Shown piece by piece: positions 13,390 through 15,530 of a stretch of DNA of 15,530 nucleotides. The notes under the pieces are model-generated. The model was not told the origin of the DNA and made no database searches. It saw nothing but the letters and a program-made list of their open reading frames with translations. The stretch covers positions 1 through 15,530 of the forward strand of contig JAZQLC010000053.1 of NCBI GenBank assembly GCA_045542485.1, in the 5' to 3' direction. Both the position numbers and the translations under genes were made by a program. This DNA is from SIG575 sp045542485. Its GTDB lineage: Bacteria; Bacillota; Clostridia; Oscillospirales; Acutalibacteraceae. How positions within the stretch are numbered: position 1 is the stretch's first letter; every line of letters starts with the position of its first letter.

Positions 13390-14271
13390 TTAAGGTGTAT
13401 AAGTTGCCGCATCATGATAAAACACATCATAAGGTTTTTCTACACCTTCAAAATACCGAGAAACATCATATCCCATAGGATTAAAATATGTGTTGTCAGG
13501 TGTAATAATTATTTCAAGCCATCCCGCATAAGCATAAACTAGTTTTTCACCTTTATGAGTCTGCAAGGATGTATTATAATTATCAAACCACCTTGCACCG
13601 AAAGAAGGTGTATTGAATATTTCACCATTTTCTTTCCAAAGTGTTATAATTGCTATGAGTTTATCCCCGTTATATACAAGGTAATCACGATAGTTTTGTC
13701 TGAGTTCAAAACTTTTTCCCATAACGCCATCATAACTAACATGACAATAACCTTTGTCAGATATTTTGATTGAATCCGATGGTACACCGTTTGATGCCAA
13801 GCTGCTTATAATACTGCTTTTGTTCTTGCTGAAATATTCTTGTGCTTCAGCATCGGTAATTGCTTCACCTGTAAGCTTAATTTCTCTGTCAAACGGAAGC
13901 TTCGGTATATTAAAATACTCCTCATTGCCACTCAAATATGAGCCTTCATCGGAAGGCGTTTGAGCGCTTTGACCTGATGTCGGTTGTTCAGTTGAAGGGA
14001 TTGTTGTTTGGTTGTTTGTTGGTTCTTGTGATGTGTTGTTATGAGTAGTTTCGACATTATTATCTTCCTGTGATGGATGGTTTGATATTGGCAGTGAGTT
14101 AAAATCAAGCCAACCGCCTTGCCAGATTCCTAAACCTAAAGCGGCAACAATAACAAAACAACTTATGAAAGAAGAAATGCGGATCATCTTTTTTCTCTTT
14201 ACTTTCTGTGCTTCGTCATATTTATCTCTGCGCGATAAAACACTATCAGCAATTTCATTATAATTCTTCAT
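13390..14271 (-). CDS. Membrane-anchored protein, probable anti-sigma factor
   Basis: A 293-residue protein with a short basic cytoplasmic part (1-29, MKNYNEIADSVLSRRDKYDE then KVKRKK), one membrane helix (30-50), a Ser/Thr/Asn/Gln-rich linker (61-115), and an outer domain of about 175 residues (from EEYFNIPKLPFDREI to the end). This is the layout of membrane anti-sigma factors in Clostridia that hold an ECF sigma factor until an outside signal arrives, although the 29-residue inner part is short and carries no recognisable zinc anti-sigma motif. I do not recognise the outer domain. ATG at 14269-14271 uses GGAGGG within the sigma gene; an in-frame TTG two codons earlier is rejected. It overlaps the sigma gene by 14 bases. 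Its function is inferred from layout and neighbour only. Confidence 0.65.
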   Translation of the reverse strand: MKNYNEIADSVLSRRDKYDEAQKVKRKKMIRISSFISCFVIVAALGLGIWQGGWLDFNSLPISNHPSQEDNNVETTHNNTSQEPTNNQTTIPSTEQPTSGQSAQTPSDEGSYLSGNEEYFNIPKLPFDREIKLTGEAITDAEAQEYFSKNKSSIISSLASNGVPSDSIKISDKGYCHVSYDGVMGKSFELRQNYRDYLVYNGDKLIAIITLWKENGEIFNTPSFGARWFDNYNTSLQTHKGEKLVYAYAGWLEIIITPDNTYFNPMGYDVSRYFEGVEKPYDVFYHDAATYTP

Positions 14272-14815
14272 ATTCAAAGCCCTCCTTTTTCAACTCTGAT
14301 TTCAATGTGCTTTTTGCCCTATAAATAAGATTTTCAATCTGACGTTTATTCTTTTTCATTATCACTGCAGCATCAGAGTTAGAAAAACCTTCAAAATAAA
14401 TCAAATATAAAACTTGAAAATATTCAGGCTTTAATTTACGCATTGTTCGGTGGAGGAGAATCTTTTGCTCTTTGATAAGATACTCTTTTTCAACATTAGT
14501 TTCCTCAGCTAAATAATTGCTGTATTCATCAATTGAGTCGGAAGTAAATTTTGAATTATCTCTCAAATAATCAAGCGTTATATTACGAGCGATTGTATAA
14601 AGCCAAGTTTTGAATGAACTCTTCCCCGAAAAACGAGGTCTTTTTGTTGCTAATTTAAAGAAGGTTTCTTCCATTAACTCTTCTGCAGTAAAAATATTAT
14701 TTATATACCCATTTATGTATAAAGTCAGACCGTCTTTGAATTCTTTAATTATTTCTACTATTCCCGTGTCATCACCATCAAGGTAACGGCGGTAGCTACT
14801 TGCACCATTATCCAT
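14258..14815 (-). CDS. ECF-type RNA polymerase sigma factor
   Basis: A 185-residue protein of typical ECF length with only regions 2 and 4. Region 2 covers about 20-86 (YINNIFTAEELMEETFFKLA, then FSGKSSFKTWLYTIARNITL and DYLR, with the core-binding and -10-melting helices). Region 4 covers about 121-176 (RTMRKLKPEYFQVLYLIYFE, GFSNSDAAVIMKKNKRQIEN, LIYRAKSTLKSEL, the -35 reading helix-turn-helix). The linker is acidic. It would direct polymerase to a stress-type regulon, held in check by the coupled membrane protein downstream. ATG has AAGGAG seven bases upstream. Both a sigma-A promoter and an ECF-like CGTCTAATAG element lie upstream, so it may amplify its own expression. The unit looks more AT-rich than the genes on its left. 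Confidence 0.88.
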   Translation of the reverse strand: MDNGASSYRRYLDGDDTGIVEIIKEFKDGLTLYINGYINNIFTAEELMEETFFKLATKRPRFSGKSSFKTWLYTIARNITLDYLRDNSKFTSDSIDEYSNYLAEETNVEKEYLIKEQKILLHRTMRKLKPEYFQVLYLIYFEGFSNSDAAVIMKKNKRQIENLIYRAKSTLKSELKKEGFEYEEL

Positions 14816-14863
14816 TGATTTTCTCCTTCCTGAAAAGCGTGTGGTTATTGCCTTTCATCTATT

Positions 14864-14888
14864 AGACGGATAAACTCACAAAAACTCT
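14864..14888 (-). promoter_or_regulatory. Candidate ECF-type autoregulatory promoter
   Basis: On the minus strand, CGTCTAATAG (CGTCT at 14864-14868) resembles the CGTC-type -10 of ECF sigma factors. AGAGTTTTT (14880-14888) upstream is a weak relative of the AAC-plus-T-run -35. The -10 is convincing and the -35 is not. Confidence 0.45.
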
Positions 14889-14898
14889 CACTTAAATT

Positions 14899-14927
14899 AT
14901 TATATAAAGTTCAAATCCATAAAACAA
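14899..14927 (-). promoter_or_regulatory. Sigma-A promoter of the sigma/anti-sigma unit
   Basis: Minus strand TTGTTT (14922-14927), 17 bases, TATAAT (14899-14904). The -10 is perfect and the -35 weak. Confidence 0.5.
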
Positions 14928-14954
14928 TAAATATTTGGAGATTAAAACAAATAA

Positions 14955-15020
14955 AACAATCCCTCGACATAAAGTAAGAAAGCAAGGAATTTCACTTCCC
15001 TGCTTTTTGTCGTATATAAA
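14955..15020 (+). repeat. 66-base direct repeat, copy 2
   Basis: Copy of 13281-13345. It reads QSLDIK-stop in the same frame relation, preceded by NIWRLKQIK instead of the start codon seen in copy 1. This suggests it is the tail of a coding sequence rather than a free-standing small gene. Confidence 0.85.
14979..15010 (+). terminator. Hairpin inside repeat copy 2
   Basis: The counterpart of the copy 1 terminator, with one A-C mismatch in the stem (14980-14989 with 14996-15005), then T5. It is probably weaker than copy 1. No gene reads into it from the plus strand. Bases 15021-15072 beyond it show nothing I can identify. Confidence 0.55.
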
Positions 15021-15072
15021 GAACACATCCGAACATTTCATCATAAAATGTAAAGCTCAGATTCGCTACCTG

Positions 15073-15149
15073 CGTCGCCCTTAACAGGACCCGAACCTGT
15101 GACACCTGAGTTAATAAGTCAAAGCCTATGCCGAATTACGATGACATAG
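15073..15149 (-). pseudogene. Decayed tRNA copy, closest to the neighbouring tRNA-Asn in its 3' half
   Basis: The T arm is intact (stem ACAGG/CCTGT, loop TTCGGGT; 15084-15100), preceded by GTGTC exactly as in the tRNA-Asn at 15209-15284. The 3' acceptor strand is TAAGGGC plus G, against TTGGGGC plus G in the good copy. The CCA is replaced by ACG, the 5' acceptor strand (about 15143-15149) does not pair, and the D arm is broken. The anticodon loop region reads TTATTAA in a stem with a C-C mismatch. It looks like a non-functional relic. Confidence 0.7.
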
Positions 15150-15170
15150 TTCTTAAACCATCTGAAATAG

Positions 15171-15210
15171 CAAAACAAAAACCACCCGAAGTTCGGATGG
15201 TTTTGTTTTG
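15171..15210 (-). terminator. Terminator after tRNA-Asn
   Basis: A long imperfect hairpin (15171-15190 with 15192-15210; one bulge, one mismatch) whose minus-strand exit is GGTGGTTTTTGTTTTG. It starts at the CCA end of the tRNA. Confidence 0.75.
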
Positions 15211-15284
15211 GCGCCCCAAACAGGACTCGAACCTGTGACACCGCGGTTAACAGCCGCGTGCTCTACCGACTGAGCTATTAGGGC
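15209..15284 (-). tRNA. tRNA-Asn (anticodon GTT)
   Basis: A full 76-base cloverleaf on the minus strand: acceptor GCCCTAA with TTGGGGC, D arm GCTC-AGTCGGTA-GAGC, anticodon stem CGCGG/CCGCG with loop CTGTTAA (anticodon GTT), variable region GTGTC, T arm ACAGG-TTCGAGT-CCTGT, discriminator G and encoded CCA (15209-15211). It lies downstream of the 5S rRNA in the same direction, as is common for Clostridia rRNA operons. Confidence 0.95.
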
Positions 15285-15298
15285 ATTTTCTGTTTTTT

Positions 15299-15332
15299 TG
15301 AAAAAAAGCCGGTTTGAAGTTTTCAACCCGGC
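15299..15332 (-). terminator. Hairpin with T-run between 5S rRNA and tRNA-Asn
   Basis: An 11-bp stem with one wobble (15308-15318 with 15322-15332), GC-rich base, and seven Ts on the minus strand. It looks like the rRNA operon terminator even though a tRNA follows. Confidence 0.85.
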
Positions 15333-15340
15333 ACTTTGTA

Positions 15341-15454
<114 letters not shown>

Positions 15455-15530
15455 TTCGATTGCACCGGCACTTCCGTGCTCGACACAACTTATCTCAAAA
15501 GCAAATTGCTTTGCTTTCTTTAACTTTTCT
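15455..15530 (-). other. 23S-5S intergenic spacer of the rRNA operon
   Basis: The bases upstream of 5S on the minus strand contain a small hairpin (GCAC-GGAA-GTGC near 15468-15479) and an AT-rich stretch, without recognisable 23S sequence. This fits the processing spacer between 23S and 5S; the 23S gene would lie beyond the window. Confidence 0.6.

Overview
The window looks like a chromosomal segment of a low-to-moderate GC Gram-positive anaerobe of the class Clostridia, probably an Oscillospirales/Ruminococcaceae-type gut lineage. The signs are strong AGGAGG-type ribosome binding sites, sigma-A promoters with 17-base spacers, compact hairpin terminators, and families typical of that group: DUF4317, DUF2752, zinc-ribbon/TM2, Cys-repeat surface proteins, PadR plus permease-prefix (HAAS) pairs, and ECF sigma plus membrane anti-sigma pairs. 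The lineage is inferred from gene content only.

Layout. (1) 1-141: the C-terminal end of an IS3-type transposase. (2) 142-3309: pnuC (minus) with a long, possibly structured leader, divergent from a secreted sialate O-acetylesterase-like SGNH enzyme (plus). (3) 3301-6455: a plus-strand run of DUF4317, DUF2752, a zinc-ribbon/TM2 protein and a secreted Cys-repeat plus Ig-like protein, separated mostly by clear terminators and promoters. (4) 6425-9868: a ygjV-like membrane gene and three XRE-type regulators. The smallest regulator is divergent from a membrane protein of unknown function, and the region between them carries two matching operators around a perfect sigma-A promoter. (5) 9868-13224, all minus: PadR, a HAAS-domain membrane protein overlapping it by 14 bases, then an ADP-ribosylglycohydrolase with its own promoter. 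(6) 13262-15020: an ECF sigma factor and a membrane-anchored putative anti-sigma factor, also overlapping by 14 bases, bracketed by two near-identical 65-base repeats. (7) 15073-15530: the 3' end of an rRNA operon on the minus strand, with the 23S-5S spacer, 5S rRNA, terminator, tRNA-Asn, terminator and a decayed tRNA copy.

The theme is small regulatory modules next to membrane or secreted proteins. Two modules (PadR/HAAS and sigma/anti-sigma) have the same plan of a regulator translationally coupled to a membrane protein, and several have palindromic operators on their own promoters, suggesting autoregulation. I see no CRISPR array, phage genes or recognised defence system. The best candidates for something new are the repeat-bracketed sigma unit, the operator-embedded divergent promoter of the small XRE regulator, and the pnuC leader.
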